Shown here: positions 1 through 8,217 of the stretch, one piece after another
How positions within the stretch are numbered: the first letter of the stretch is position 1
Layout: each line of letters opens with the position of its first letter
Assembly: GCF_009834125.1 (NCBI RefSeq)
Contig: NZ_CP047146.1
Coordinates: 1,233,501 to 1,297,500 of the forward strand
Length of the DNA: 64,000 nucleotides
Source: Streptomyces sp. GS7
GTDB lineage: Bacteria; Actinomycetota; Actinomycetes; Streptomycetales; Streptomycetaceae
Reading direction: 5' to 3'
Notes under the pieces: generated by a model
Told to the model about the DNA's origin: nothing
The model's database searches: none
The model's input: the letters and a program-made list of their open reading frames with translations, nothing else
Position numbers and translations under genes: made by a program

Positions 1-20
1 TCCTCCCCGAGCGGCCCCCC

Positions 21-1013
21 GTGCGCTCCATGATCGGAACCTGGACCCGGCTCGACGCCATGGCGCGCGCCGCCGCGGTCGCCCCGGACCACGAAACCGC
101 CATCGCCGTCGTCGAACGCGCCCACCGCGCCGACGAGTTGAGCGCCCTGCGGCAGCGCGTCTCCCGCCTCTCACCGCGCAACGCGGAGGCCGCCGCGATG
201 CGCGTCGCGGTCATCGCGGTGTCCTGCGGCTGGACCGCCCTCGACCCGCAGGCCCCGGCCGCCCGCGAGGTCGCCAACGACGGCTTCCTGGAACTCTGGT
301 CCGCCATCGCGCACCGCATCGACCACGACCAGTTCGTCGCCCTGCCCACCCTCGCCCTCCACAACTGGGCCCCCGAACGCAAACCCCGCCGCCACATCCC
401 CATCGACCAACTCGCCCGCACCGAACAGCTCGTCCCGATCGTGCGCTGGGCCCCCGAAGGCCAGCCGCTCAGCCGCCTGGACCGGCTGATGCTCGCCGCG
501 ACCCGGCTGGAGGCGCACGGCATCTGGCTGTTCCGCCTCGCCGACACCCTCGCCGGCCGCGCCCCCGACGACTCCTCCACCCCGACGGCACTGCGCCGCC
601 TGGTCCGCATCCAGCACGCGCTGCGCGCCCAGCTCCACTCCGAGGCGGCGGAACTGGCTGCGGCCCCGGCCACCGACCAGCAGCGCGCCGTCCTCGGCGC
701 ACTCGCCGAACAGGGCGCCCTGGAACCCCCGGTCCTCCAGGCCGCGGACGCCGTACTGGGCATCGGCGGCCGTCGCATGGGCGAAGGCCGTCGCCAGCTT
801 CTGCGCCGCCACCTCCCGGCCCAGCACCGCGCCTGGCTCAGCGCCATGGACCGCCACTGCGCGCCCGTACGCACCCTCGCGCACCGCGGCGGCCCCGACG
901 CCGCCGTCTACCGCGAGGCCCAGGAATCCCTCATCGCCCTGCGCCGCACCTACAACGCGCTGGTCCACACCGCGGCCGCCCCCACCACCGGTCCCCTCCC
1001 CACCGCGGCCTGA
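21..1013 (+). CDS. IDO-like (indoleamine dioxygenase fold) protein, possibly 5' partial
   Basis: The frame is open back to the window edge, so the GTG at 21 is only the first visible start. The product is about 330 aa, soluble and helical with no signal peptide. By eye it follows the indoleamine 2,3-dioxygenase / PrnB layout: 'LPTLALHNW' (108-116) sits where IDO has its conserved YxxxxNW stretch, 'RRHLPAQHRAWL' (262-273) matches the IDO 'RRYMPPAHRNFL' element, and 'ALRRTYNALV' (306-315) matches 'SLRSYHLQIV'. That last element carries the proximal haem histidine in true IDOs; ungapped, the residue here is Tyr311. If the fold call is right, haem ligation must be altered or lost. The pairing with the acyl-CoA ligase gene 100 bp downstream is unexplained. 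Function unknown. Confidence 0.5.
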   Translation: MRSMIGTWTRLDAMARAAAVAPDHETAIAVVERAHRADELSALRQRVSRLSPRNAEAAAMRVAVIAVSCGWTALDPQAPAAREVANDGFLELWSAIAHRIDHDQFVALPTLALHNWAPERKPRRHIPIDQLARTEQLVPIVRWAPEGQPLSRLDRLMLAATRLEAHGIWLFRLADTLAGRAPDDSSTPTALRRLVRIQHALRAQLHSEAAELAAAPATDQQRAVLGALAEQGALEPPVLQAADAVLGIGGRRMGEGRRQLLRRHLPAQHRAWLSAMDRHCAPVRTLAHRGGPDAAVYREAQESLIALRRTYNALVHTAAAPTTGPLPTAA

Positions 1014-1086
1014 CCGGAGCGCCGGTCCTCCCGCCATGCCCCGGTCCGGTTCCGTGCGGGATCGTCCCGGCCCCGGGACTGTCTAC

Positions 1087-1108
1087 CTGACGCAACGTCA
1101 GTTACCCT
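1087..1108 (+). promoter_or_regulatory. TetR-type palindromic operator plus leaderless promoter -10
   Basis: A perfect inverted repeat CTGACG-CAA-CGTCAG occupies 1087-1101 and is followed at once by TACCCT (1103-1108), a TANNNT -10 element seven bases before the ATG at 1116. No Shine-Dalgarno sequence is present, so the mRNA is probably leaderless and the operator lies in the promoter spacer, where a bound repressor would block polymerase. Palindromes of this form before actinobacterial acyl-CoA metabolism genes are usually bound by TetR-family repressors. No such regulator is encoded next to it. Confidence 0.6.
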
Positions 1109-1115
1109 GCGCGCC

Positions 1116-2909
1116 ATGGCGGCCCACCACCCCCGCACCATCGCCGAGTTCGTCCGCGCACAATGGGGCGACCACCGCATCGGGCTGAAGTACGGCGAGT
1201 CGGCGCTCACCCGGCACCAGTTGGCCGCGGGTGCCGCCGCACGGGCCGTGCTGCTGGGGGAGTTGCTGCCGCGCGGGGCGGAGCCGCACATCGGGGTGCT
1301 GCTGGACAACGTGCCCGAATACCCGCTGTGGATCGGCGCGGCGGCGCTCGCCGGGGCGGCCGTCGCGGGCATCAACCCCACCCGCCGCGGCCCGGAGCTG
1401 GTCCGCGACATCGCCCACACCGACTGCGCGCTGCTGATCACCGAACGCGCCCACCTGCCGCTGCTCGCCGGGCTGGACCTGCCCGTCCCGCCCGAGCGCG
1501 TGCTGATCGTGGACGATCCGGCATACGAGGAGCTGCTCGCGCCGTACGAGGGGGCGCGGCCGGACGGGGTCGCCGCGGTGGCGGGACCCGGCGGCGGTGC
1601 CCGGACGCCGGGTCCCGCCACCCGCCTGCTGCTCTGCTTCACCTCCGGATCCACCGGCGCGCCGAAGGCCGCCGTCTGCACCCAGGGCAGGCTGGCCGCC
1701 GCCGGGCACTCCCTCGTCCGGTATTTCGCGGTGCGGCCGGACGACGTCCACTACCTCTGCATGCCGATGTTCCACGGCAACGCGGTGATCGCCGGCTGGG
1801 CTCCGGCGCTCGCCGGCGGTGCGGCCGTGGCGCTGCGCCGCCGCTTCTCGGCCTCCGCCTTCCTCCCCGACGTGCGCCGCTACGAGGCCACGTACTTCAC
1901 CTACGTCGGCCGGGCCGTGCAGTACCTGCTCGCCACCCCGCCCGCCCCGGACGACCGCGACAACCCGCTGCGCACCGGGTTCGGGACCGAGGCGGGCGCC
2001 GTCGACGCGGCGCGCTTCGCCGACCGGTTCGGGGTGCGGCTGGTCGAGGGGTACGGCTCCTCCGAGGGCGGCGCGGCACTCCGGCGCACCCCGGACACCC
2101 CGCCCGGCGCCATCGGCCGGCCGGCCCCCGGCGACGATCTCGCCGTCGTCGACCCGGCGACCGGCGCCGAGCTGCCGCGCGCCCGGCTGGACGCCGCCGG
2201 CCGGCTGCTCAACGGCGACCGGGCCATAGGCGAGCTGGTCAATCGGGGCCGCAGCTCCTTCGAGGGCTACTGGCGCAATCCCGAGGCGACCGCCGCCCGC
2301 ACCGGCGGCCGGGCGGCGGGGCGGGTCGGTGCGGGGTGGTACTGGACCGGTGATCTGTTCTTCCGGGACGAGGACGGGTTCTTCCACTTCGCCGCGCGTG
2401 CGGACGACCGGCTGCGGGTGGACAGCGAGAACCTGGCCGCCGCGATGATCGAGAACATCCTCGCCCGCTACGCCCCGGCCGCCGGCGTCGCCGTGTACGC
2501 CGTACCCGACCCGGTCGCCGGCGATCAGGTCATGGCCGCCCTCGCACTGCGCGGGGGCGCGGCGTTCGACCCGGACGACTTCGCGTCCTTCCTCGCCGTC
2601 CAGCCCGATCTCGGTACGAAGACGGCGCCCCGGTTCGTGCGGATCGTCGACGCGCTGCCGGTGACCGCCACCAACAAAGTGCACCGGGTCGCCCTCCGGC
2701 GGGCCGGCTTCCGCTGCCCGGAGCCGGTGTGGTGGTCGCCACGGGGAGCCCCCGGCGTCCCTCGCGCCCCCGACACCCGTGCGGCTCCGGCGGGCAGCAG
2801 CCGGCGCCCCTTCCCCGGTCCGTACTACCGCCCGTTCACGGACGAGGACCGCGCGGCCCTCATGGCGCAGTACCGCGCTCACGAACGCGACCATCTCCTG
2901 GACCGGTGA
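1116..2909 (+). CDS. FadD17-type fatty-acyl-CoA / AMP ligase
   Basis: A 597-aa member of the adenylate-forming superfamily: it activates a carboxylic acid to acyl-AMP and passes it to CoA. Motifs are in order: the P-loop 'FTSGSTGAPKAA' near residue 175, 'EGYGSSEGG' near 312, the hinge 'YWTGDLFFRDEDGFFHF' near 408, and the C-terminal 'TATNKVHR' with its catalytic lysine near 520. The last ~70 residues (Pro-rich, then 'YYRPFTDEDRAALMAQY') resemble the tail of mycobacterial FadD17-like ligases. ATG at 1116 is chosen because a -10 element lies seven bases upstream, giving a leaderless transcript under a palindromic operator. The chain length of the substrate cannot be read from sequence. Confidence 0.85.
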   Translation: MAAHHPRTIAEFVRAQWGDHRIGLKYGESALTRHQLAAGAAARAVLLGELLPRGAEPHIGVLLDNVPEYPLWIGAAALAGAAVAGINPTRRGPELVRDIAHTDCALLITERAHLPLLAGLDLPVPPERVLIVDDPAYEELLAPYEGARPDGVAAVAGPGGGARTPGPATRLLLCFTSGSTGAPKAAVCTQGRLAAAGHSLVRYFAVRPDDVHYLCMPMFHGNAVIAGWAPALAGGAAVALRRRFSASAFLPDVRRYEATYFTYVGRAVQYLLATPPAPDDRDNPLRTGFGTEAGAVDAARFADRFGVRLVEGYGSSEGGAALRRTPDTPPGAIGRPAPGDDLAVVDPATGAELPRARLDAAGRLLNGDRAIGELVNRGRSSFEGYWRNPEATAARTGGRAAGRVGAGWYWTGDLFFRDEDGFFHFAARADDRLRVDSENLAAAMIENILARYAPAAGVAVYAVPDPVAGDQVMAALALRGGAAFDPDDFASFLAVQPDLGTKTAPRFVRIVDALPVTATNKVHRVALRRAGFRCPEPVWWSPRGAPGVPRAPDTRAAPAGSSRRPFPGPYYRPFTDEDRAALMAQYRAHERDHLLDR

Positions 2910-2928
2910 GCGGAGGGGAGAGGGAAAA

Positions 2929-2955
2929 CAGGGGAAACAGGGGAAACAGGGGAAG
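2929..2955. repeat. Three tandem 9-bp units after the ligase stop codon
   Basis: Unit CAGGGGAAA occurs three times head to tail (the third ends in G), 19 bases after the stop codon. Likely slippage product; no function evident. Confidence 0.8.
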
Positions 2956-2980
2956 CTCGGTAGCGGTGAGCGGGCATAGC

Positions 2981-3018
2981 GAAGTGGGCGTTCCCGGTAC
3001 TCCGGAAACGCCCACTTC
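2981..3018. terminator. Hairpin between acyl-CoA ligase and tRNA-Lys
   Basis: GAAGTGGGCG (2981-2990) pairs perfectly with CGCCCACTTC (3009-3018); the stem can extend by TT/AA. It lies six bases past the tRNA-Lys 3' end (minus strand) and downstream of the ligase, so it can end transcripts from both sides. Confidence 0.7.
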
Positions 3019-3023
3019 CTACG

Positions 3024-3097
3024 TGCGCCGCCAGGGACTCGAACCCCGGACCCGCTGATTAAGAGTCAGCTGCTCTAACCAACTGAGCTAGCGGCGC
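3024..3097 (-). tRNA. tRNA-Lys (anticodon CTT)
   Basis: Complete 74-nt cloverleaf on the minus strand: acceptor GCGCCGC/GCGGCGC with discriminator A, D-loop 'AGCTCAGTTGGTTAGAGC', anticodon loop with CTT in 'CTGACTCTTAATCAG', and T-arm 'GGGTTCGAGTCCC'. CCA is not encoded. An identical gene lies at 17509-17582. Confidence 0.97.
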
Positions 3098-3184
3098 GCG
3101 CTGACAAAAGAAATACTACCTGGTCGAGAGGGGTGCTCGTGACCACGTCCGGCATGGCCCCCCGGGGCCGTGGTCCGCACCGTC

Positions 3185-3943
3185 TCAGATCGCCAGCGAC
3201 AGCAGTACCGGCGCCGCCTTGCGGTTGAGGGCGTCGGCGGCCTGCCGCAGCCGGTGGGCGTGCTCCAGCGGCATCGACAGCGCGAGGCAGCCGACCGTCG
3301 AACCGGCCGTGATCGGTACGGCGGCGCAGACCGTGCCCACCGCGTACTCCTGGAGGTCCAGCACGGGGACCGTCGGCGGCTGGCTGTCGAGCTTGTGGAA
3401 CAGCACCTTCTCGTTGGTGATCGTCCGGGAGGTGAGCCGGGCGGTCTTGTGGCGCGAGAGGTGGTCCATCCGCCCGTCGTAGTCGAGCTGCGCGAGCAGG
3501 CATTTGCCGACCGCGCTGGCGTGTGCCGTGCGGCGGAACTCGGCCCACTCGTTGACCTTGGGAGCCAGCGGCCCGTCGGCGTAGTGGAGGATCTTGACCT
3601 CGCCGTCGATGTACCGGCTGATGTAGACCGCCGCGCCGACCGAGTCGCGCAGCTGGTCCAGGGTGAGCTGGAGCTTGTCCCGCAGGGCGCGGTCGCGGTT
3701 GCCGCCCGAGCCCAGCAGGAGCAGTGACTCTCCGACGACGTACGCGCCGTCGGAGAGCTGCTCGGCGTATCCCTCGCGCCGGAGCATCGCCAGCATGGAG
3801 GCGAGGTGGCCTGTCGGCAGGCCCGTTTCCCGTGCGATCTGCACGTCGGTCACGCCGCCGGCGTGCCTGGAGATGGTTTCGAGTACGCGAAGTGCGTACT
3901 GCACCGAATGGAACGGCGCGGTCGGCTCGGGCTTCAGCGCCAC
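3185..3943 (-). CDS. IclR-family transcriptional regulator
   Basis: 252 aa. The N-terminal winged HTH (about 12-75, 'VTDVQIARETGLPTGHLAS') is followed by a GAF-like effector domain (about 80-250) with the usual IclR core 'RTAHASAVGKCLLA' near residue 140. IclR proteins act as dimers that sense small metabolites, commonly carboxylates or aromatic acids, and control catabolic genes nearby. It lies on the same strand as, and 405 bp beyond, the ehuBCDA-type transporter operon, so it is the likely local regulator of the 3.2-14 kb locus. The upstream stretch carries three inverted repeats, which may include autoregulatory sites. Effector unknown. Confidence 0.88.
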   Translation of the reverse strand: MALKPEPTAPFHSVQYALRVLETISRHAGGVTDVQIARETGLPTGHLASMLAMLRREGYAEQLSDGAYVVGESLLLLGSGGNRDRALRDKLQLTLDQLRDSVGAAVYISRYIDGEVKILHYADGPLAPKVNEWAEFRRTAHASAVGKCLLAQLDYDGRMDHLSRHKTARLTSRTITNEKVLFHKLDSQPPTVPVLDLQEYAVGTVCAAVPITAGSTVGCLALSMPLEHAHRLRQAADALNRKAAPVLLSLAI

Positions 3944-3977
3944 GGTGTCCCCCTAGCAGGTTGGTACCGCTTGCGTC

Positions 3978-4123
3978 GTGACCGTCGTTGGTCACGGCCG
4001 CGCGTTCGCGGACCGCTCCCGGAACAACGGGGCTTGTATCACGATAGCGGCCAACGGGCCTCGATGGAGGGGGTCTTGACCGAAAACCGGACCGGTTCAC
4101 GCGTCTGTGCAGGAGCCCTGCAC
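3978..4123. promoter_or_regulatory. iclR upstream region with three inverted repeats
   Basis: The 405-bp gap 3944-4348 has no convincing gene. It holds GTGACC-N6-GGTCAC (3978-3995), AACCGG-A-CCGGTT (4085-4097) and GTGCAGG-AGC-CCTGCAC (4107-4123), all upstream of the iclR start. Any could be an operator; I found no clear second copies in the other promoters of the locus. Confidence 0.4.
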
Positions 4124-4270
4124 TCTGGCATATGCCCTGGTCATGGGATCGCGCGCCGACCGGCGGTAACGGCAGGTGAGGGATGCGGAGGCGGGCGGCT
4201 GACCGCCGGCGTTGACGTCCGGTGGTGACGACCGGAGTTGACGGTTCGTAGGCCGGATCCGACCGTACGG

Positions 4271-4302
4271 GCGCGAGCCCGGCCCAGGAGCCGGGCTCGC
4301 GC
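4271..4302 (-). terminator. Terminator of the ehuBCDA-type operon
   Basis: Perfect 13-bp stem GCGCGAGCCCGGC / GCCGGGCTCGCGC around a 6-base loop, 46 bases past the ATP-binding gene on the minus strand. No U-tract, as is usual in Streptomyces. Confidence 0.75.
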
Positions 4303-4348
4303 CGGGGGGACGTCCTGACGCGCCCCCGTTACGCGGCTCGTCGCGCGG

Positions 4349-5212
4349 CTAGCGGACCGCGCTCAGGAACTCGCGGGTCCGCTCGTGCGCCGGCTCCGTG
4401 AAGATCTGCTCCGGCGGGCCGAACTCGATGACCCGGCCGGCGTCGAACATCATCACGCAGTCGGAGATGTCCCGGGCGAAGTTCATCTCGTGCGTCACGC
4501 AGAGCATGGTGATGTCCGTGGTGTGCGCGATGTCCCGCAGCACGTCCAGGACGCCGGCCACCAGTTCCGGGTCGAGCGCCGAGGTCACCTCGTCGAGCAG
4601 CAGGACCTGCGGGCGCATGGCCAGGGCGCGGGCGATGGCGACCCGCTGCTGCTGGCCGCCGGAGAGCTGGGTGGGGTACTTGTCGAGATGGGCGGTGAGG
4701 CCGACGAGTTCGAGCAGTTCGCGGGCGCGCTCCTCGGCGGCGTCCTTGTCGAGGCCGAGCACGTGCACCGGGGCCTCGGTGATGTTCCGCAGCACCTTCA
4801 TGTTGGGGAAGAGGTTGAACTGCTGGAAGACCATGCCGATGTTCTTGCGGACCTCGCGGCTGTAGCGGTCGCTCGCGGGGACGAGCCTGCCGCCCTTCTC
4901 CTCGTGGGTGAGGTACCGGTCGCCCAGCTTGATGGTGCCCTCGTCCGGCTTGAGGAGCGTCATCATCAGCCGCAGGATCGTGGTCTTGCCGGAGCCGGAC
5001 GGGCCGATCAGCGTGACGTGCTTGCCGGTGTAGACCTTCATGTCGAGCGCGTCGAGGACGGTGTGGGTGCCGAACCGCTTGGTGACCGCCTCGAAGCGGA
5101 TCAGTTCGGTGCCCTCGGCGGGCGCCGCGGCCTCGCCGGGCCGCGGCGCGTCCGGCCCGCCGCCGGCGTTCTTCGCGGGCGGCGTGTTCGGGGTGTTGCG
5201 GTCAGCGGACAA
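4349..5212 (-). CDS. ehuA: ABC transporter ATP-binding protein, polar amino acid / ectoine type (EhuA-like)
   Basis: 287-aa ATPase energising the importer encoded by the three upstream genes. Walker A GPSGSGKT (70-77), Q-loop Gln130, signature LSGGQ (183-187), Walker B VLLLDE (203-208) and switch His241 are intact. A ~35-residue Pro/Ala-rich N-terminal extension precedes the ATPase fold. The start is TTG at 5212, overlapping the permease gene by 11 bases, which argues for translational coupling. Last gene of ehuB-C-D-A; a strong hairpin follows. The ectoine assignment rests on family resemblance of the whole set; no ectoine hydrolase or deacetylase genes are present, so the substrate may differ. 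Confidence 0.85.
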   Translation of the reverse strand: MSADRNTPNTPPAKNAGGGPDAPRPGEAAAPAEGTELIRFEAVTKRFGTHTVLDALDMKVYTGKHVTLIGPSGSGKTTILRLMMTLLKPDEGTIKLGDRYLTHEEKGGRLVPASDRYSREVRKNIGMVFQQFNLFPNMKVLRNITEAPVHVLGLDKDAAEERARELLELVGLTAHLDKYPTQLSGGQQQRVAIARALAMRPQVLLLDEVTSALDPELVAGVLDVLRDIAHTTDITMLCVTHEMNFARDISDCVMMFDAGRVIEFGPPEQIFTEPAHERTREFLSAVR

Positions 5213-5852
5213 GGCGGCGCTCCAGGGCTCGCAGGAGAAGAGAAGCGGGGTAGGCGATGAGGATGAAGGCGACGCCGACGACCGTGTACGGCTCGACGGT
5301 CTGGAAGGTCTGGGACGAGAACTGCCGCGCCTCGCCGAGCATTTCCAGCACCCCGATGGCGAACAGCATCGGCGAGTCCTTGAGCATCGCGATGACGTAG
5401 TTGCCGAGCGCCGGGGCGACCCGGCGGATCGCCTGCGGCAGGATCACCGCGGTCCAGGTGCGGCGGCGCGGCAGGCTCAGCGCGATGGCCGCCTCCCACT
5501 GGCCGGCCGGCACGCCGTCGATGCCGGCGCGGTAGACCTCGGCGGTGTACGTCGAGTAGTGCAGGCCCAGACCGATCACGCCGGTGGCCAGGGCGCTGAG
5601 GGTGATGCCCCACTCGGGCATCACGTAGAACAGGAAGAACAGCTGCACCAGCAGCGGGGTGTTGCGCACGAACTCGGTGATCACGGTCACCGGCCAGCGC
5701 ACCGCCTTGACGGACGAGCGCTGCGCCATCGCCCACACGAGGCCGAGCGCGAAGGCGATCAGGGAGCCCAGGACCAGGGCCTGGAGGGTGACCAGGACGC
5801 CCTTCCAGAACATCGGCATGAAGTGGCCGACCGCGGACCAGTCGAACGTCAT
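5202..5852 (-). CDS. ehuD: ABC transporter permease, polar amino acid type (EhuD-like)
   Basis: 216-aa inner-membrane permease of the HisM/GlnP class. It has the expected membrane segments (for example 'LVTLQALVLGSLIAFALGLV' near 20-40) and the EAA loop 'PAGQWEAAIALSLPRRRTW' near 120-140, where the ATPase docks. Its ATG overlaps the EhuC stop codon (ATGA). It should heterodimerise with the EhuC-like permease. Confidence 0.85.
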   Translation of the reverse strand: MTFDWSAVGHFMPMFWKGVLVTLQALVLGSLIAFALGLVWAMAQRSSVKAVRWPVTVITEFVRNTPLLVQLFFLFYVMPEWGITLSALATGVIGLGLHYSTYTAEVYRAGIDGVPAGQWEAAIALSLPRRRTWTAVILPQAIRRVAPALGNYVIAMLKDSPMLFAIGVLEMLGEARQFSSQTFQTVEPYTVVGVAFILIAYPASLLLRALERRLVR

Positions 5853-6595
5853 CGTGCATCACCTTCCGCGGCGGCGCCGGCGCCCGTGACGGCCGGGCCG
5901 GTGCTCAGCCGGCTCCTCAGGGAGGTCCGTGCGGCCGGTGCCTGGCCGACGCCCGCCTTGGCGTGGCGCTCCACCACCCGCATCCCGCGGGTCAGGAGGA
6001 ACGCCAGGACGAAGTACATGACCAGGATGATCGTGTAGACGGGGGCGCTGTGGGCGGTCGCGTTGCGGACCAGGGAGGCCCCGAACGCGATGTCGCCGAC
6101 GCCCAGGATCGACACCAGCGCGGTGCCCTTGAGCAGCTCGATCAGCAGGTTGTTGAACGGCGGGACCATGCCGGGCCACGCCTGCGGCAGGACGATCTTC
6201 CGCAGTTGCTGGCCGGGCGAGAAGCTGAGTGCCACGCCCGCCTCCCGCTGCCCCGCGGGCACCGCCGCGATCGCGCCCCGCACGACCTCGGACCCGTACG
6301 CCCCGTAGGTCAGGCCCAGGGTGAGGACCGCGGCCCACATCGGGACCAGCTGCCAGCCGAAGCCGATCGGCAGCACGAAGAACATCCAGAACATCAGGAT
6401 CAGCGCGGAGGTGCCGCGGAAGATCTCGAAATAGGCCCCGGAGAGGAACCGCACGATCCACAGCCGGTGGGTGCGTGCCATGCCGATGCCGAACGCCACC
6501 GCGGCGGCCAGCGCCGCGCTGTAGACGGTCAGTTGGACGGTGATCCAGACCCCTTTGAAGAGGAGTTGCCACAGCCCCCAGGTGATGTCACTCAT
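5849..6595 (-). CDS. ehuC: ABC transporter permease, polar amino acid type (EhuC-like)
   Basis: 248-aa permease with 'GVWITVQLTVYSAALAAAVA' as first membrane span and an EAA loop 'PAGQREAGVALSFSPGQQL'. I start at the ATG at 6595 (MSDITWG...) because GAGGTG lies six bases upstream; an in-frame start 45 bases further out has no such support. A ~30-residue hydrophilic tail follows the last span. It sits 64 bp after the binding-protein gene and overlaps ehuD by four bases. Confidence 0.84.
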   Translation of the reverse strand: MSDITWGLWQLLFKGVWITVQLTVYSAALAAAVAFGIGMARTHRLWIVRFLSGAYFEIFRGTSALILMFWMFFVLPIGFGWQLVPMWAAVLTLGLTYGAYGSEVVRGAIAAVPAGQREAGVALSFSPGQQLRKIVLPQAWPGMVPPFNNLLIELLKGTALVSILGVGDIAFGASLVRNATAHSAPVYTIILVMYFVLAFLLTRGMRVVERHAKAGVGQAPAARTSLRSRLSTGPAVTGAGAAAEGDAR

Positions 6596-6659
6596 GCCGG
6601 CACCTCGCTTCGCCCGCCCCCGGATACGCGAGGCGCGCACCTGTCAAAGATTCGCTCGC

Positions 6660-7619
6660 TCATGGCCGGCACTTCTCCTTGGCGGTGATCTCCGTCATCT
6701 GATGCTCGGTGAAGCCGAAGGGCCGCATGAGGTCCAGGAGTTCCCCCGATTTCTTCATCTTGTGCAGCTCGCGGTTGAAGGCGTCGCGCAGATGCGTCTC
6801 CGGCGTGCGGAACGCGAAGGCGCCGACGTCGATCACCGGCTTGCCCTTCATGAGCGGCGTGACCTCGGGCGTCGCCTCCGCCTTCGTGGTCCCCGACTGC
6901 CGTACGACGTTGCGCACCGTCACGGCCGTGCCGGCGAAGACGTCCACCCGGCCCTGCTCGACGGCCAGCAGACCGGCCAACTGGTCCGGCAGCGTGGTGA
7001 TGTCGCCGACCCCGGCTTCCTTGGCGTAGCCGAGTTCGGCGTAGCCGACACCGGTCGCCATCCGCGCGCCGGTCCGCGCGACGTCCTGGTAGCTGCGCAG
7101 CTTCTTCGGGTTTCCCCTGGGGACGATGAAGGCGTCCAGCATCTGGTACTCGGGGTCGGCGAAGATGACCTGGGCGCAGCGCGCGGGGTTGATGTACATC
7201 CCGGCGGCGACCACGTCGAACTGCTGGGAGTTCAGCCCGACGATCAGCGAGCCGAAGTCCGTCGGAAAGGGCTCGACCCGCGGGACGCCGAGCCGCCGGA
7301 AGATCGTCCTGGCGATGGTGGGGGAGGAGCCGGTCATCGTGCCGTCGGTGCCGATGTAGCCGTAGGGCTGCTCGCCCGCCAGCCCCAGCGTGACCGACCC
7401 CTTCTTGCGCAGCCGCTCCAGCAGATGCCCGCCGTCCGCGGCGTCGGCGGTCGGCACCCGGCTGCAGGCGCCGAGCGCTCCCATGGCACCCGCAGCGCCG
7501 AGCGCCGCCACCCCCGCGAGCAGCGAGCGGCGGCGGATGCCGCTGGTTCGTTGTCCTTGGTTGTCTGACGTGTTCCCCTGTGGTGGAGCCATGGGCGCGC
7601 GGCTACCCGAACCGTTCAC
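6660..7619 (-). CDS. ehuB: Substrate-binding lipoprotein of polar amino acid / ectoine ABC transporter (EhuB-like)
   Basis: Extracytoplasmic binding protein of SBP family 3 (~310-319 aa). The N-terminus has a twin-arginine motif (RRRSLLAG) and a lipobox ending LGAC, Cys52 from the GTG at 7619 or Cys43 from the alternative ATG at 7592; export by Tat and lipid anchoring are expected. The mature part has the family's 'VTLGLAGEQPYGYIG' opening and 'FDVVAAGMYINPARC'. First gene of the operon, divergent from the DUF3830 gene across 80 bp. EhuB-like by overall appearance; ectoine specificity needs the aromatic binding-site residues to be checked. Confidence 0.82.
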   Translation of the reverse strand: MNGSGSRAPMAPPQGNTSDNQGQRTSGIRRRSLLAGVAALGAAGAMGALGACSRVPTADAADGGHLLERLRKKGSVTLGLAGEQPYGYIGTDGTMTGSSPTIARTIFRRLGVPRVEPFPTDFGSLIVGLNSQQFDVVAAGMYINPARCAQVIFADPEYQMLDAFIVPRGNPKKLRSYQDVARTGARMATGVGYAELGYAKEAGVGDITTLPDQLAGLLAVEQGRVDVFAGTAVTVRNVVRQSGTTKAEATPEVTPLMKGKPVIDVGAFAFRTPETHLRDAFNRELHKMKKSGELLDLMRPFGFTEHQMTEITAKEKCRP

Positions 7620-7661
7620 ACATATGCCGATCGTTTCCGGCCCGTCACGTGGGTGCGGGAG

Positions 7662-7693
7662 TTGTTCCGTACGCCGGTATTGCCCCCTACGCT
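7662..7693 (+). promoter_or_regulatory. Promoter of the DUF3830 gene
   Basis: TTGTTC (7662-7667) and TACGCT (7688-7693) stand 20 bases apart; the -10 ends six bases before the ATG at 7700, so the transcript is leaderless or nearly so. It faces away from ehuB inside an 80-bp shared region, so one bound regulator could act on both. Confidence 0.45.
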
Positions 7694-7699
7694 CGGGAT

Positions 7700-8200
7700 A
7701 TGACCGATCGCTTCATCGAAGTCTCCCTGGACAAGCGCGGCGTGAGCTGCACGGCCAAGTTGCTCGACGACCGCGCACCGATCACCTGCAATGCCGTGTG
7801 GGACGCGCTCCCTCTCGGCGGCGATGTCTACCACGCCAAGTACGCCCGCAACGAGATCTACGCGCTGGTTCCGCCGTTCGCGCCGCAGGAGCCGCCGCTG
7901 GAGAACCCGACGATCACCCCGATCCCCGGCGACCTGTGCTACTTCACCTTCAGCGACACCCAGTTGGGCACCGCGTCGTACGGCTACGAGCAGCAGGCCA
8001 AGCACCAGGGCCGCCCCACCGTCGTCGACCTCGCGCTGTTCTACGAACGCAACAACCTGCTGATCAACGGTGACGCGGGCTGGGTGCCGGGCATCGTCTG
8101 GGGCGCGGTCGTCGACGGCCTGGACCGGATGGCCGACGCCTGCCAGGACCTGTGGCGGGCCGGGGCCCTGGGGGAGACCCTGAACTTCCGCCGGGCCTGA
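7700..8200 (+). CDS. DUF3830 family protein
   Basis: 166 aa, cytoplasmic. The pattern 'CNAVWDALPLGGDVYHAKYARNEIY', with 'GDLCYFTF' later, is that of DUF3830, a small beta-barrel (cyclophilin-like) family often linked to amide and amino-acid catabolism genes. The biochemical role is not established. The ATG at 7700 is favoured over upstream starts because the protein fold begins there (MTDRFIEVSL) and a -10 element is six bases away. It is divergent from ehuB and convergent with the amidase gene, 17 bp apart. Confidence 0.75.
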   Translation: MTDRFIEVSLDKRGVSCTAKLLDDRAPITCNAVWDALPLGGDVYHAKYARNEIYALVPPFAPQEPPLENPTITPIPGDLCYFTFSDTQLGTASYGYEQQAKHQGRPTVVDLALFYERNNLLINGDAGWVPGIVWGAVVDGLDRMADACQDLWRAGALGETLNFRRA

Positions 8201-8217
8201 GGAACCCCGGACACGAC

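Noticed and set aside
4349..7619. Firm assignment of the transporter to ectoine uptake
   Set aside because: Family resemblance is good, but ectoine hydrolase, deacetylase and transaminase genes are absent here and the specificity residues were not verified.
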